64,000 nt of DNA from Dethiobacter sp. (GTDB lineage Bacteria > Bacillota > Dethiobacteria > DTU022 > UBA8154): contig DYEO01000037.1 of the NCBI GenBank assembly GCA_020725665.1, positions 17,542-81,541 of the forward strand, given 5' to 3'. The notes under the pieces are model-generated. The model had not been told where the DNA came from, did not search any database, and saw only the letters and a list, made by a program, of their open reading frames with translations. A program made the translations under genes and the position numbers. Positions within the stretch are counted from its first letter, which is position 1; every line of letters begins with the position of its first letter. Shown here in pieces: positions 26,069-34,329 of the stretch.

Positions 26069-26378
26069 CTAAATTTTTAAAGAAATGCGACAGGGGACAA
26101 TGCGAAAGCGCCGGGATAAACCGGTATAGAGGAGGGGATGAAAGAGCCCTACCCTGACGTCCAGGGCAGTGGCGGCAACTGCCCTGGCTTCTGCTTCTGT
26201 AGAAGAGTTTTGGACGAGAGCTCCGAGAAGAATCAGTTTATCCGCATAGCCTTCATGGTAAAGCCGGGCCGCATAATAAACCCTTGCCTGCAATGCCGGT
26301 CTGGGCCCTGGGGCCAGACAGCCGCCCCCAGCACGATAATAACATCGGCGTGCCGGTTATAGATGGATGGGTATAATC
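26069..26378 (-). pseudogene. Decayed YdcF/DUF218-type gene fragment with frameshift
   Basis: Reading the minus strand from 26378, the frame gives ADVIIVLGAAVWPQG, the N-terminal motif of YdcF/SanA-like DUF218 proteins. After a one-base shift near 26305 it continues as ALQARVYYAARLYHEG, then YADKLILLGA and TEAEARA, the next motifs of the same family. Similarity then stops and the C-terminal half is missing. The fragment fills much of the 487-base space between iorA and the tRNA gene and is not expected to be functional. Confidence 0.65.
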
Positions 26379-26412
26379 AATAAATCCCCGGCGTATGTCC
26401 CGGGGATTTATT
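26379..26412. terminator. Strong 13-bp hairpin, probable bidirectional terminator after the tRNA gene
   Basis: AATAAATCCCCGG (26379-26391) and CCGGGGATTTATT (26400-26412) are perfectly complementary around an 8-base loop. It lies about 50 bases downstream of the tRNA-Arg gene on the minus strand. The A/T part of the stem provides a short U-rich tail in either direction. Confidence 0.6.
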
Positions 26413-26460
26413 TCGATCTTATCATAAGTTAATAAGTTAAGTAACAGGCACCAAAAAAGA

Positions 26461-26535
26461 TGGTGCGCCCGCAGGGATTCGAACCCCGACTTCAGGCTCC
26501 GGAGGCCTGCGTGATATCCCTTTCACCACGGGCGC
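26461..26535 (-). tRNA. tRNA-Arg (anticodon CCG)
   Basis: On the minus strand the acceptor GCGCCCG pairs with CGGGCGC, and the T-loop reads GGTTCGAATCC. The anticodon stem CAGGC/GCCTG encloses the loop CTCCGGA, giving anticodon CCG. CCA is encoded (26461-26463), so the mature part without it is 26464-26535. It reads CGG arginine codons. Confidence 0.95.
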
Positions 26536-26569
26536 ACTGTATTAGCTTGTTGAACAATCCGACAAGCTA

Positions 26570-26598
26570 ATAATAACATCCTCTCTGTTAAAAGTCAA
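26570..26598 (-). promoter_or_regulatory. Sigma-70/sigma-A type promoter of tRNA-Arg
   Basis: On the minus strand a perfect -35 element TTGACT-type hexamer (26598-26593) is followed by a 17-base spacer and TATTAT (26575-26570). The tRNA starts about 35 bases downstream of the -10 element. Confidence 0.75.
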
Positions 26599-26640
26599 AC
26601 ACAGCTGCCAGAAACTGCCTGATCAGCAGTTTGGCGCCCA

Positions 26641-27117
26641 TTACCCGAAGAGCTTAGCGGCCAGTTGTGCCACTCTTTGTCCCAGCAGGCGGCATTCCTG
26701 GCGTGCACTTTCGTCAGGAGCCTTCACAGCCACCACGCCATAATGGTTGCCTTTGCTTTGCCCCTGCACAACCATGCCGTGCACGAGCATGATCTGCAGG
26801 ATGCTGAGGACGGTGGTCTCATTGCCGCCGCCCAGGACGCCGGAGCTGGAGAAAGCTCCTCCGACCTTCCCTTCCAGTTTGCCATGATACTTTACGCTGC
26901 GGTCAAAAAAATCCTTGAGGGCACCGGCTACGATACCGTAATAAGTGGGAGAGCCGGCGATAATACCGTCGTACTCCAGTAGTTGCTCCAGCGCGCAATT
27001 CTCCACATCAGAGACGGTTGTCTCAACACCCGCCTGCCTGGCTCCTTCTGCTACCGCTTCGGCCATTTGCCGCGTGTTGTCGGTGCGACTGTAGTAAAGG
27101 ATCAGGATTTTTGCCAT
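26641..27117 (-). CDS. Flavodoxin family protein (WrbA-like NAD(P)H:quinone oxidoreductase)
   Basis: The 158-residue flavodoxin fold begins KILILYYSRTDNTRQMAEAV, the FMN phosphate loop. It contains GSPTYYGIVAGALKDFFDR, the second FMN contact, and GAFSSSGVLGGGNETT, the third, typical of the WrbA-like group. ATG 27117 follows GGGAGGAT with 8 bases spacing. It would act as a small cytoplasmic electron carrier or quinone reductase. It stands alone between the tRNA gene and decayed fragments. Confidence 0.87.
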   Translation of the reverse strand: MAKILILYYSRTDNTRQMAEAVAEGARQAGVETTVSDVENCALEQLLEYDGIIAGSPTYYGIVAGALKDFFDRSVKYHGKLEGKVGGAFSSSGVLGGGNETTVLSILQIMLVHGMVVQGQSKGNHYGVVAVKAPDESARQECRLLGQRVAQLAAKLFG

Positions 27118-27193
27118 CACGTTTATCCTCCCTTCAATTTTTGTCAATGCTTGCCACGCTTAGTATAACACATTAGCACCGTAAACATCCACC

Positions 27194-27658
27194 CGCTAGC
27201 CGGCTATTCCGGTGGAGGGAAGATACTTGTCCCAGGCGTTGCCGGCTTGGCGACCATTTTTGGCCTGCATAATTTGGAAGCAGGCAGCCCCGGGGAAACG
27301 GCTACCCCGATGCACCGTTTTATCGCTGCGGTACTCGCTCAACATCCCATAGAGCTCGGCTTGCAGTTGCTCTCAGATGGTACGGGAGAGGTAGTCGGCC
27401 TCTTTGCCGGGCCGCTGCAGCAGGCCTGGGATGAAGCGATCCAGGCCTTGCATGCGTATATAGCCCGCAGCATTCCCAAAGAGTTTAACCTTTGTCTAGC
27501 GGAAGCAGATCCGTACGACCTGAATTTGCTGGGGTTTTTTAAAACCCTTCCTGCTCTTGTTGCTGTTATGCCTCCACACGGGCATGGGCTGATCTTAATC
27601 AGGGGAACGGCAGGACTGGGCCACCATCACGCAGATGGGTTTCTATCATGAACTGCTG
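27194..27658 (+). pseudogene. Lactate racemase (LarA, DUF2088) remnant, N-terminus missing
   Basis: The frame starts without a start codon as GYSGGGKILVPGVAGLATI, the LarA motif normally found in the middle of the protein. It continues through LQLLSDGTGEVVGLFAGPL, DPYDLNLLGFFKTLPAL and LIRGTAGLGHHHADG, all LarA-like. The N-terminal half with the lysine that carries the nickel-pincer cofactor is missing. The sequence ends at a stop shortly after the GLGH motif, where it abuts another gene fragment. I call it a remnant. Confidence 0.65.
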
Positions 27659-27814
27659 AATTTTTACAAGGCAGCGGTTGGGGAAGAGCCTCTTGCAGTT
27701 ACTCCGGAATTGGAGTATGGCGATGCCTTAACCATATTTGCCATACTGGATTCCCTGGAAAAGCGGGAAATAGTTAAAGTAGCCAGGAAAGTGGAGTATG
27801 AACCGGTATATTAA
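27611..27814 (+). pseudogene. Gfo/Idh/MocA-type oxidoreductase C-terminal remnant
   Basis: In a different frame from the LarA remnant, the sequence from about 27635 reads MGFYHELLNFYKAAVGEEP, then DALTIFAILDSLEKREIVKV, and stops at 27812-27814. This resembles the final 55 residues of Gfo/Idh/MocA oxidoreductases. Only the end of the gene is present, so it is a leftover of a deletion that joined it to larA. Confidence 0.5.
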
Positions 27815-27880
27815 AAACATTTTTGGAGCAGGACGGATACGGCTTACATATTAAAATCCCCTTCCGGAAAATATATACAT

Positions 27881-29047
27881 ATGTCTAGGAAAAAAATTCT
27901 TTATGTCACAGCTCTGTATGACGGGGGCATCGGCAGACATGTTGAGGCCCTGCTGGCTTACTTTTCCCGGGAATATGAGGTGGCCCTGGCTTCACCTAAC
28001 CCTCCTCCCTTGCCAGACGGTGAGCGTTACAGAATTGCTTATTATAATCTTCTCCTGGGTGGTCGTAATGTTCCTTTTTGGGATGGAGGAGCCATGCTCC
28101 GGCTGGTTCAACTGTGCCGCGAATTTCAGCCGGCGCTGGTGCATGCCCACGGTTTCAAGGCTTCCATGCTGGCCCTGCCGGCGGCAGCGCTCTGCCGCTG
28201 CCCTGCCATTGTCACGGTGCACAATTTCCCTGCATACCCGGCAAAAAGTTTTCTGCCCGAATCTTTTTTTAACGGCGCACTGCGTCGCTTCGACCCGCTG
28301 GTAAGCCGTTATATTACCGTATCGGAGGCGTTGCGGCACTTTCTCATAAATTGTGGTATCGATGCGGCGCGGATTAAAACCATTTATAACGGTGTGCCCG
28401 GGGTTTTCGGGGAACCGGGTTTTGTGCCGGCAACGATGAGAACTTTTAGACCGCCTGCCATCATTCATATCGGTACGGCGGGGCGACTGGTACCCCAGAA
28501 GGGGATGGATATTTTTATCCAGGCGGCAGCCAAACTGGCTTCCAAATACCTTCGCGGCCGCCTGCTCTTTTTTATTGCCGGAGAGGGGCCGGAGCGGGAG
28601 AATCTGGAAAAACTGCGGAATAATCTTGAACTCTGTGACCTGCTTTTTTTTAAGGGAAAGATCCATAATATGGATGCCTTCTTCTCTGGGCTGGACATTT
28701 TTGTGCTGGCTTCCCGCAGTGAGGGACTCTCTTTTTCCCTGCTGGAGGCGGCTGCGGCAAGGCTTCCCCTTGTAGCCGCTGCCAGCGGCGGCATTCCGGA
28801 AATCATCAGCCATGGCAAAACAGGTTTGCTCGTTCCTCCCGAAGACAGCGAAGCGTTGGCGTGGGTCCTGGGCCGGCTGGTGGATGAGCCGCAGACCAGA
28901 ATTAAACTGGGAACGGCGGCATTAGAGGAGGTAAAGCGCCGTTTTACAGAGAAGAAGATGCTTGCCCAGACATCTTCTCTTTACAAGGAGATTTTTACTG
29001 CGGAGAAAGAAAGGGAAAAAGGGAAGATTTCTCTTGTTAAACAGTAG
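27881..29047 (+). CDS. Glycosyltransferase family 4 protein
   Basis: The 388-residue GT-B enzyme has an N-terminal domain with YDGGIGRHVEALLAYF and VHAHGFKASMLA. The C-terminal domain has GRLVPQKGMDIFIQAA and SRSEGLSFSLLEAAAARLPLVA, the donor-binding EX7E region of GT4. It would transfer a sugar to a lipid or polymer at the cytoplasmic face of the membrane. No strong ribosome-binding site precedes ATG 27881. The end overlaps the next gene slightly, which suggests a pair working in envelope glycan synthesis or export. Confidence 0.9.
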   Translation: MSRKKILYVTALYDGGIGRHVEALLAYFSREYEVALASPNPPPLPDGERYRIAYYNLLLGGRNVPFWDGGAMLRLVQLCREFQPALVHAHGFKASMLALPAAALCRCPAIVTVHNFPAYPAKSFLPESFFNGALRRFDPLVSRYITVSEALRHFLINCGIDAARIKTIYNGVPGVFGEPGFVPATMRTFRPPAIIHIGTAGRLVPQKGMDIFIQAAAKLASKYLRGRLLFFIAGEGPERENLEKLRNNLELCDLLFFKGKIHNMDAFFSGLDIFVLASRSEGLSFSLLEAAAARLPLVAAASGGIPEIISHGKTGLLVPPEDSEALAWVLGRLVDEPQTRIKLGTAALEEVKRRFTEKKMLAQTSSLYKEIFTAEKEREKGKISLVKQ

Positions 29048-31475
29048 GGTATTTCTAGTGATGTTATTTGTATTATTGCCGGTTTTACTGATTGCCGGCT
29101 CTCTTTATGTTTTCTGCCCGTTGCCGGGGATAAATTCAGATAATCCAAGGGTGCCCGGTGTTGCCATCTCCTGCACGGGGGAAAGTTATTTTCCGGGTGA
29201 GGCGGAAGACCCGGAGAATGCGGATCCGTTTGTGGAAAAGCAGGGGCTGCTTGTAACTTTTGGGACAAGGGACCTGTCCCCTTGTCCCACGTTTGTGGAA
29301 AAGCGGGTGCTGCTTTTAACCCTTGACAAGTTGACCTATGAGGATCTCCTCACCTGCAGCGGCCCGCTGCTGCGCTCCCTGCTGGAGCAAAGTGCCGTCG
29401 CTCTTATGAATGCCAATACCGCTACCATACCGGGAACAGAAGGGGGATACCCCACTCTCGGGAGTGGAGCCAGATTGCAGGGCAACTGGGCCGTACGTCT
29501 TGCCTTCAACCGGGAGGAAAGCTGGCAGGGAAGTACGGCGGAAGGTCTTTACCGCCGTCATACCGGTGCGGAAACAATTCCCCCCGGAGAAATAATCCAC
29601 CCTTATTGGAATAACCTGGTTAAGCTGAATGAAGGATTACCCTATCCGGCCCAGGTGGGGGCCCTGGGGGAAACACTGGAGCAACACGGCCTGGCCGCCG
29701 CAGTCCTGGGAAATGCCGACAGTGACGGCCCGGGAAGGCAGGCAGTGAGTATTGCCATGAATGCCTTGGGAACGGTAGCGTATGGATACATCGGCCCTAG
29801 TCTGCTACACAAAAACGAACTTTTCCCCTTCGGGTTCAGCAGCGACCACAATGCTTATCTGCAGGCTCTGCAGAGCGTTTGGGAGAGAAGTTCTTTTATT
29901 GTAATCGATTGGGGCGACAGCAGCCGCATCGATGCTTACCACGAACATCTGCCGCGCGGCAGAAGAGAGCAGTTGCTCAAATCCTCACTTGTTGAATTTG
30001 ATCACTTTCTCGGCGGGCTCCTTCCTTATCTTGATAATGATACACGTATGCTGTTGCTTTCTCCTTCACCGCCGCAGGCGCTTCCCGGCGCCGCGCAGCG
30101 CCTGACCCCGCTGGTTTTTTATGATCCATCGCGCAAGGAAGGGGGGATGCTCTGTTCCGCCACCACACGCAGGGCGGGCATCATCACCAATATAGATATT
30201 GCTCCCGCTGTGCTGGAACACCTTGGTTTGAGTGCACCTTTCTTTTTCTGGGGTGCGCCGCTGGAGGTTGTCCCTACCCCCGGCCACCTGGCAAAGCTTT
30301 CAGACCTTTCCGTCCAGACAGCCCGGGTTTACCAGCAGCGTCCTCCCATAATCAAAGGATTCATTCTGTCCCTGATCATTGCCGCACTGCTGGTGGGTCT
30401 GACGGTTATTGCACGTATTAAATACCTGTACGTACTGATCTACCCTCTCTGTATTCTGCTCAATTTCCCTGCGGTCCTTCTCCTTGCCCCTGCCATTCCT
30501 TCCTTTCCGGCAGCAGGGGTTTATCAAAGTGCCTTTTTGCTTATGCTTATTGCTCTTCCTGTGGTCATTCCGGCGTTGTTTTTGATGCGCCGCAACATCA
30601 TAGGTTGTTTTGCCTGCAGCGGCCTTGTGGTCTGCACGCTCCTGCTGCTTGACCTCCGGCAGGGTGCCCCATTAAACAGCCGCTCCCTGCTCGGCTATGA
30701 TCCCATCGGCGGGGCCCGTTTTTACGGGATAGGCAATGAATTTATGGGTGTGCTGGTGGGGTCATTTATCCTCGGCTCCTTATCCCTCTTCTCCCTGCTG
30801 TGGCGCCACGTGTCGCGGTTGCATTCCACCTTTTACTTCCTGAGCGGCGGCCTTTTTGCCGTTGCCTCTCTGGTACTGGTCTTCTTTATGGCTTCTCCCC
30901 TTTATGGAGCCAATTTTGGTGGAGCTCTTACCGCAGGTGTTGCCCTGGCCGTGACCCTGGGTGGTTTTCTTATTTTATCCAGGGATGAAAATATGACGTG
31001 TCTGTTGCACCGTCTGTCTCCAGGCAAAATGGGGTATAATATGATCGGCATACTGGCAGTGTTTTTATCTGTTACTGTCTTGTTAATATACCTGTTGAAT
31101 AACCCCGGAAGCGGTGATCCCGTTTCCCATCTGGGACGGACCTGGGAACTTGTACGCAGTAACGGCATACCGGAGTTGGGAAATGTGGCGTTGCGCAAAA
31201 TGGGGATGAATCTGAAACTGATCCGTTATTCCCTCTGGACAAGGGTTTTACTTGGTTTTATAGTTTTGCTGGCCGTTCTCTATTACTATCCCGTGGGGCT
31301 GATGCGTAATATTTTTCGCCGGGAACCTTTTTTTAAAGCGGTTTTTGGGGGAACCCTTGTGGGAAGTGCCGTGGCTTTCTGTGTAAACGATTCGGGGGTG
31401 GTGGCGGCGGCCACTGTCATACTTTATGGTGGTCTGCCCCTGTTTATTTTATCTCTGCGTGAAGTATTTTCCTGA
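29034..31475 (+). CDS. Large multi-pass membrane protein with extracytoplasmic alkaline-phosphatase-like domain
   Basis: About 813 residues. One N-terminal membrane helix is followed by about 400 extracytoplasmic residues. The text RVLLLTLDKLTYEDLL, TIPGTEGGYPTLGSG and FIVIDWGDSSRIDAY recalls alkaline-phosphatase-superfamily folds, but I cannot place all metal ligands. About ten membrane helices make up the C-terminal half (from about residue 445). TTG 29034 is chosen over GTG 29058/ATG 29061; all are in frame and weakly supported. It overlaps the glycosyltransferase. Residues about 65-95 contain a duplicated segment split by a palindromic repeat. Function unknown; envelope polymer modification is a guess. 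Confidence 0.75.
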   Translation: MLNSRVFLVMLFVLLPVLLIAGSLYVFCPLPGINSDNPRVPGVAISCTGESYFPGEAEDPENADPFVEKQGLLVTFGTRDLSPCPTFVEKRVLLLTLDKLTYEDLLTCSGPLLRSLLEQSAVALMNANTATIPGTEGGYPTLGSGARLQGNWAVRLAFNREESWQGSTAEGLYRRHTGAETIPPGEIIHPYWNNLVKLNEGLPYPAQVGALGETLEQHGLAAAVLGNADSDGPGRQAVSIAMNALGTVAYGYIGPSLLHKNELFPFGFSSDHNAYLQALQSVWERSSFIVIDWGDSSRIDAYHEHLPRGRREQLLKSSLVEFDHFLGGLLPYLDNDTRMLLLSPSPPQALPGAAQRLTPLVFYDPSRKEGGMLCSATTRRAGIITNIDIAPAVLEHLGLSAPFFFWGAPLEVVPTPGHLAKLSDLSVQTARVYQQRPPIIKGFILSLIIAALLVGLTVIARIKYLYVLIYPLCILLNFPAVLLLAPAIPSFPAAGVYQSAFLLMLIALPVVIPALFLMRRNIIGCFACSGLVVCTLLLLDLRQGAPLNSRSLLGYDPIGGARFYGIGNEFMGVLVGSFILGSLSLFSLLWRHVSRLHSTFYFLSGGLFAVASLVLVFFMASPLYGANFGGALTAGVALAVTLGGFLILSRDENMTCLLHRLSPGKMGYNMIGILAVFLSVTVLLIYLLNNPGSGDPVSHLGRTWELVRSNGIPELGNVALRKMGMNLKLIRYSLWTRVLLGFIVLLAVLYYYPVGLMRNIFRREPFFKAVFGGTLVGSAVAFCVNDSGVVAAATVILYGGLPLFILSLREVFS
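29228..29304 (+). repeat. Palindromic repeat inserted in frame within a CDS, flanked by a direct repeat
   Basis: GTTTGTGGAAAAGC occurs at 29228-29241 and again at 29291-29304, 63 bases (21 codons) apart. Between the copies lies an imperfect 29-base palindrome (29261-29289) whose arms begin TGGGACAAGG and end CCTTGTCCCA. The protein therefore reads FVEKQGLLVT, the palindrome-encoded residues and then FVEKRVLLLT. This looks like a repeat insertion with target duplication that kept the frame. Confidence 0.8.
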
Positions 31476-31655
31476 ATTAGCATAAATAATTGGCATGCAG
31501 CAGGAAAAAAGGATTCCGTTATGGAAAATATAGTACAGCATAAAAGGATCTTATAAATATCATATCTTGGTATAAAGCGGCTGCTTGAGGAAATTATGTA
31601 TAGTAATGCTGAGTTATGCAGGTGTGGATTCCGCAGCCAGCGCAGAAAGGAAGGC

Positions 31656-32945
31656 ATGAGGTTGTTGCAGGTGGAGAAAAAGACCATACCCGGTCAAATT
31701 GATGTATATGTGATTCCTACGGATAAGTTTAAAACTGTTCTTGTTACGGTCCTGGCACGGCAGTTGCTTTCCAGGGAGTTGGCTTCCAAGACTGCTCTGT
31801 TGCCTTCCGTCATGGAGCGGGGCAGCAGGGACTACCCCACGTACCGTGATTTGATGATCCGCCTGGAGGAGCTTTACGGAGCGGGGTTCAGCTCCGATGT
31901 GCTCAAAAAGGGAGAAAAACAGGTGCTCTCTTTCTCCCTTGAGGTGATAAATGATCTCTACGCGCCGGGTAAAGAACTGCTGCGCCAGGGTACAGCCATG
32001 CTGCGCAGTGTTCTGAACCGGCCTCTCCTGGAAAATGGTGGGTTTAAGCAGGAGTATGTGGAACAGGAGAAAGAGCAACTGGCCAAGGAGATCAAAGGGC
32101 TGGTCAACGACAAGGTTAATTACGCCCTGGAAAGATGTGTGCAGGAGATGTGTAAAGATGAACCCTTTGGTGTTTATAAATACGGCAGCATTGAGGAGCT
32201 TGAGCGGATAACTCCGGAGAGTCTCTACGAATATTACCGGCAGCTGCTTGCGGAAAATCCTTTGGATATCTATATCGTGGGAGAGGTGGAACCGGAAGCT
32301 GCCTTTGCCCTTGCGGAGGAAACCTTTGCCCGGCCTGATAGGGAAAGACGGCGGGAAATGCCCCCTGACACGGTAAATAATATCCCTGTGCATGTACGCT
32401 ATCACGAGGAGAAGATGCCCGTAAGCCAGGGGAAAATAACCCTTGGCTACCGCACCAATACAGCTTACCGGGATGATGATTATGTGGCGCTCCTTTTTTA
32501 TAACGGTGTGCTGGGAGGGTTTCCCCATTCCAAGCTGTTTCAGAATGTGCGGGAAAAAGCCAGTCTGGCCTACTATGCTTTTTCCCGTCTGGAAAAACAC
32601 AAGGGTATCCAGCTTATTGGTTCGGGAATCGAGGTAGAAAATTACCAGCGAGCTCTGGAAATTATTATGGAACAGGTGGAGCTAATTAAAAAAGGCGAAA
32701 TCAACCACGAGGAGATGGAGAATACGCGCCGCGGCCTGATCAACCAGTTCAAAATTATTGCGGATAGCCCCTATAATATGCTTGGTTTATCCCTGGACGG
32801 ACTGTTGGGTGAAAAACAAGAAGGGGTGGATTATTATCTCCGCAAAGTGGAAGAGGTAAAGGTGGATGATGTGGTGGCCGCGGCACACAAGGTCTATCTC
32901 GATACCGTCTATTTTCTGCGTTCGGAAGGGGATGTCAAAGCGTGA
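31656..32945 (+). CDS. M16 family peptidase-like protein, non-catalytic (YmfF type)
   Basis: About 429 residues with the M16 fold (two M16 domains; HEEKMPVSQGKITLGYRT begins the second). The first domain lacks the HxxEH zinc motif: at the expected site it reads LLPSVMERGSRDYPT. This is characteristic of YmfF, the inactive partner of YmfH. ATG 31656 follows AAAGGAAGG. It overlaps the downstream active-type gene by 4 bases (GTGA), and the two probably form a heterodimer. Confidence 0.85.
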   Translation: MRLLQVEKKTIPGQIDVYVIPTDKFKTVLVTVLARQLLSRELASKTALLPSVMERGSRDYPTYRDLMIRLEELYGAGFSSDVLKKGEKQVLSFSLEVINDLYAPGKELLRQGTAMLRSVLNRPLLENGGFKQEYVEQEKEQLAKEIKGLVNDKVNYALERCVQEMCKDEPFGVYKYGSIEELERITPESLYEYYRQLLAENPLDIYIVGEVEPEAAFALAEETFARPDRERRREMPPDTVNNIPVHVRYHEEKMPVSQGKITLGYRTNTAYRDDDYVALLFYNGVLGGFPHSKLFQNVREKASLAYYAFSRLEKHKGIQLIGSGIEVENYQRALEIIMEQVELIKKGEINHEEMENTRRGLINQFKIIADSPYNMLGLSLDGLLGEKQEGVDYYLRKVEEVKVDDVVAAAHKVYLDTVYFLRSEGDVKA

Positions 32946-34255
32946 GCAAGCTGATGGATTGGACGATCCTGGAAAATGAATTGTTGCAGGAAAGGATTTT
33001 TCACACTACGCTGGATCCGGGATTAAACCTCTATATCCTTCCCAAAAAGGGCTATAACAAGAAGTATGCTATTTTTTCCACCCGTTTTGGCTCTATCGAC
33101 AATCTTTTCCGTATTTCAGGAAACAAAGGTGAGGAAAAGGTCAGCGTTCCGGATGGCGTAGCACATTTTTTGGAGCATAAGCTGTTTGACGATGAGGAGG
33201 GCAACGTTTTCGATCGTTTTGCCGCATACGGAGCCTCAACCAACGCTTTTACCAGTTTTACGCACACTACTTACCTGTTTTCCTGTACCGATTTTTTCCC
33301 GGAAAACTTCGACCTCCTTTTGGAATTTGTGCAAAATCCTTACTTTACGGACGAAAGTGTTGCCAAGGAACAGGGAATTATTCAACAGGAGATCCGTATG
33401 TACGAGGATAACCCCCAGTGGCGTGTTTACTTTAACCTGCTGAGTATTCTTTACCAGAATCACCCGGTGCGCAATGATATTGCCGGTTCAATTGAAAGCA
33501 TCAGCAGGATCACGAAGGAGATCCTGTACAAATGCTACGAAACTTTTTACCATCCCCTTAACATGGCTCTTTTTGTCACCGGGGATATCTCCCCGGAACA
33601 GGTTGGCGATCAAGTTGCCGGGAGCCTGGCTCGCCGTTCTCATGCGCCCATTTACGGGATTGATCGTATTTATCCCCAGGAGCAGGCGTCCGTGGCGGAG
33701 CAGAAGATTGTCCAGGAACTATCTGTATCCCTGCCCCTGGTAAATATCGGTTTTAAAGATCCGTACAACTACCTGGAGGGGCGGGAGCTTCTGTACCGCG
33801 AACTTGCGGCGGAACTCCTGCTGGAAATGATCTTTGGCAGGAGCGAGCCCCTCTATAACAGCCTGTATGAAGAGGGCCTGATCGATGAAAAATTTTCTGC
33901 CAGTTATACGGCTGAAGTAACCTATGGTTACAGCCTGTTGGGCGGGGAAACACGGGATCCGGAAAGACTGCATGCCCGTATCCTGGAAGGGATCGAGGAA
34001 GTGAGGAAAAAGGGGCTTAATCGTGAGTCATTCTACCGGCACCGGCGAAAAATGCAAGGCGAGTTCCTGCGCAGCTTTAATTCCCTGGAATTTATCGCTA
34101 ATAATTACCTGGCCTATCGTTTCCGGGAAATTGATTTCTTCGACATTTTCAGCGTTTTGGGAGATATGTCCCTGTCAGCTGTGGAGGAACTGTTGCAAGA
34201 TCATTTTCAGGAAAAATTGCACGCCATCTCCATTATTAACCCCGTGCAGCGTTAA
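32942..34255 (+). CDS. M16 family zinc peptidase (YmfH type)
   Basis: The 437-residue protein has the inverted zinc motif HFLEHKLFD (about residues 76-84) with the downstream Glu in KEQGIIQQEIRMYEDNP, typical of YmfH. GTG 32942 overlaps the stop of the YmfF-type gene. In Firmicutes this pair is broadly conserved. The substrate is not established here; peptide processing at the cytoplasmic side of the membrane is generally assumed. Confidence 0.88.
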   Translation: MSKLMDWTILENELLQERIFHTTLDPGLNLYILPKKGYNKKYAIFSTRFGSIDNLFRISGNKGEEKVSVPDGVAHFLEHKLFDDEEGNVFDRFAAYGASTNAFTSFTHTTYLFSCTDFFPENFDLLLEFVQNPYFTDESVAKEQGIIQQEIRMYEDNPQWRVYFNLLSILYQNHPVRNDIAGSIESISRITKEILYKCYETFYHPLNMALFVTGDISPEQVGDQVAGSLARRSHAPIYGIDRIYPQEQASVAEQKIVQELSVSLPLVNIGFKDPYNYLEGRELLYRELAAELLLEMIFGRSEPLYNSLYEEGLIDEKFSASYTAEVTYGYSLLGGETRDPERLHARILEGIEEVRKKGLNRESFYRHRRKMQGEFLRSFNSLEFIANNYLAYRFREIDFFDIFSVLGDMSLSAVEELLQDHFQEKLHAISIINPVQR

Positions 34256-34269
34256 ATTTTAAAATCTAT

Positions 34270-34297
34270 CATCCAACATCCAACATCCAACATCCAA
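34270..34297. repeat. Heptanucleotide tandem repeat, CATCCAA x4
   Basis: Four exact copies of CATCCAA run from 34270 to 34297 in the 74-base spacer before degV. A second 7-bp repeat of different sequence ends the window. Confidence 0.9.
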
Positions 34298-34329
34298 TAT
34301 CTGCATTTTGGAGAGGAGGCCGTAAGAAC

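Noticed and set aside
27247..27651. A stand-alone 134-residue hypothetical protein
   Set aside because: The frame extends upstream without a start as LarA motifs, so it is a truncated larA remnant.
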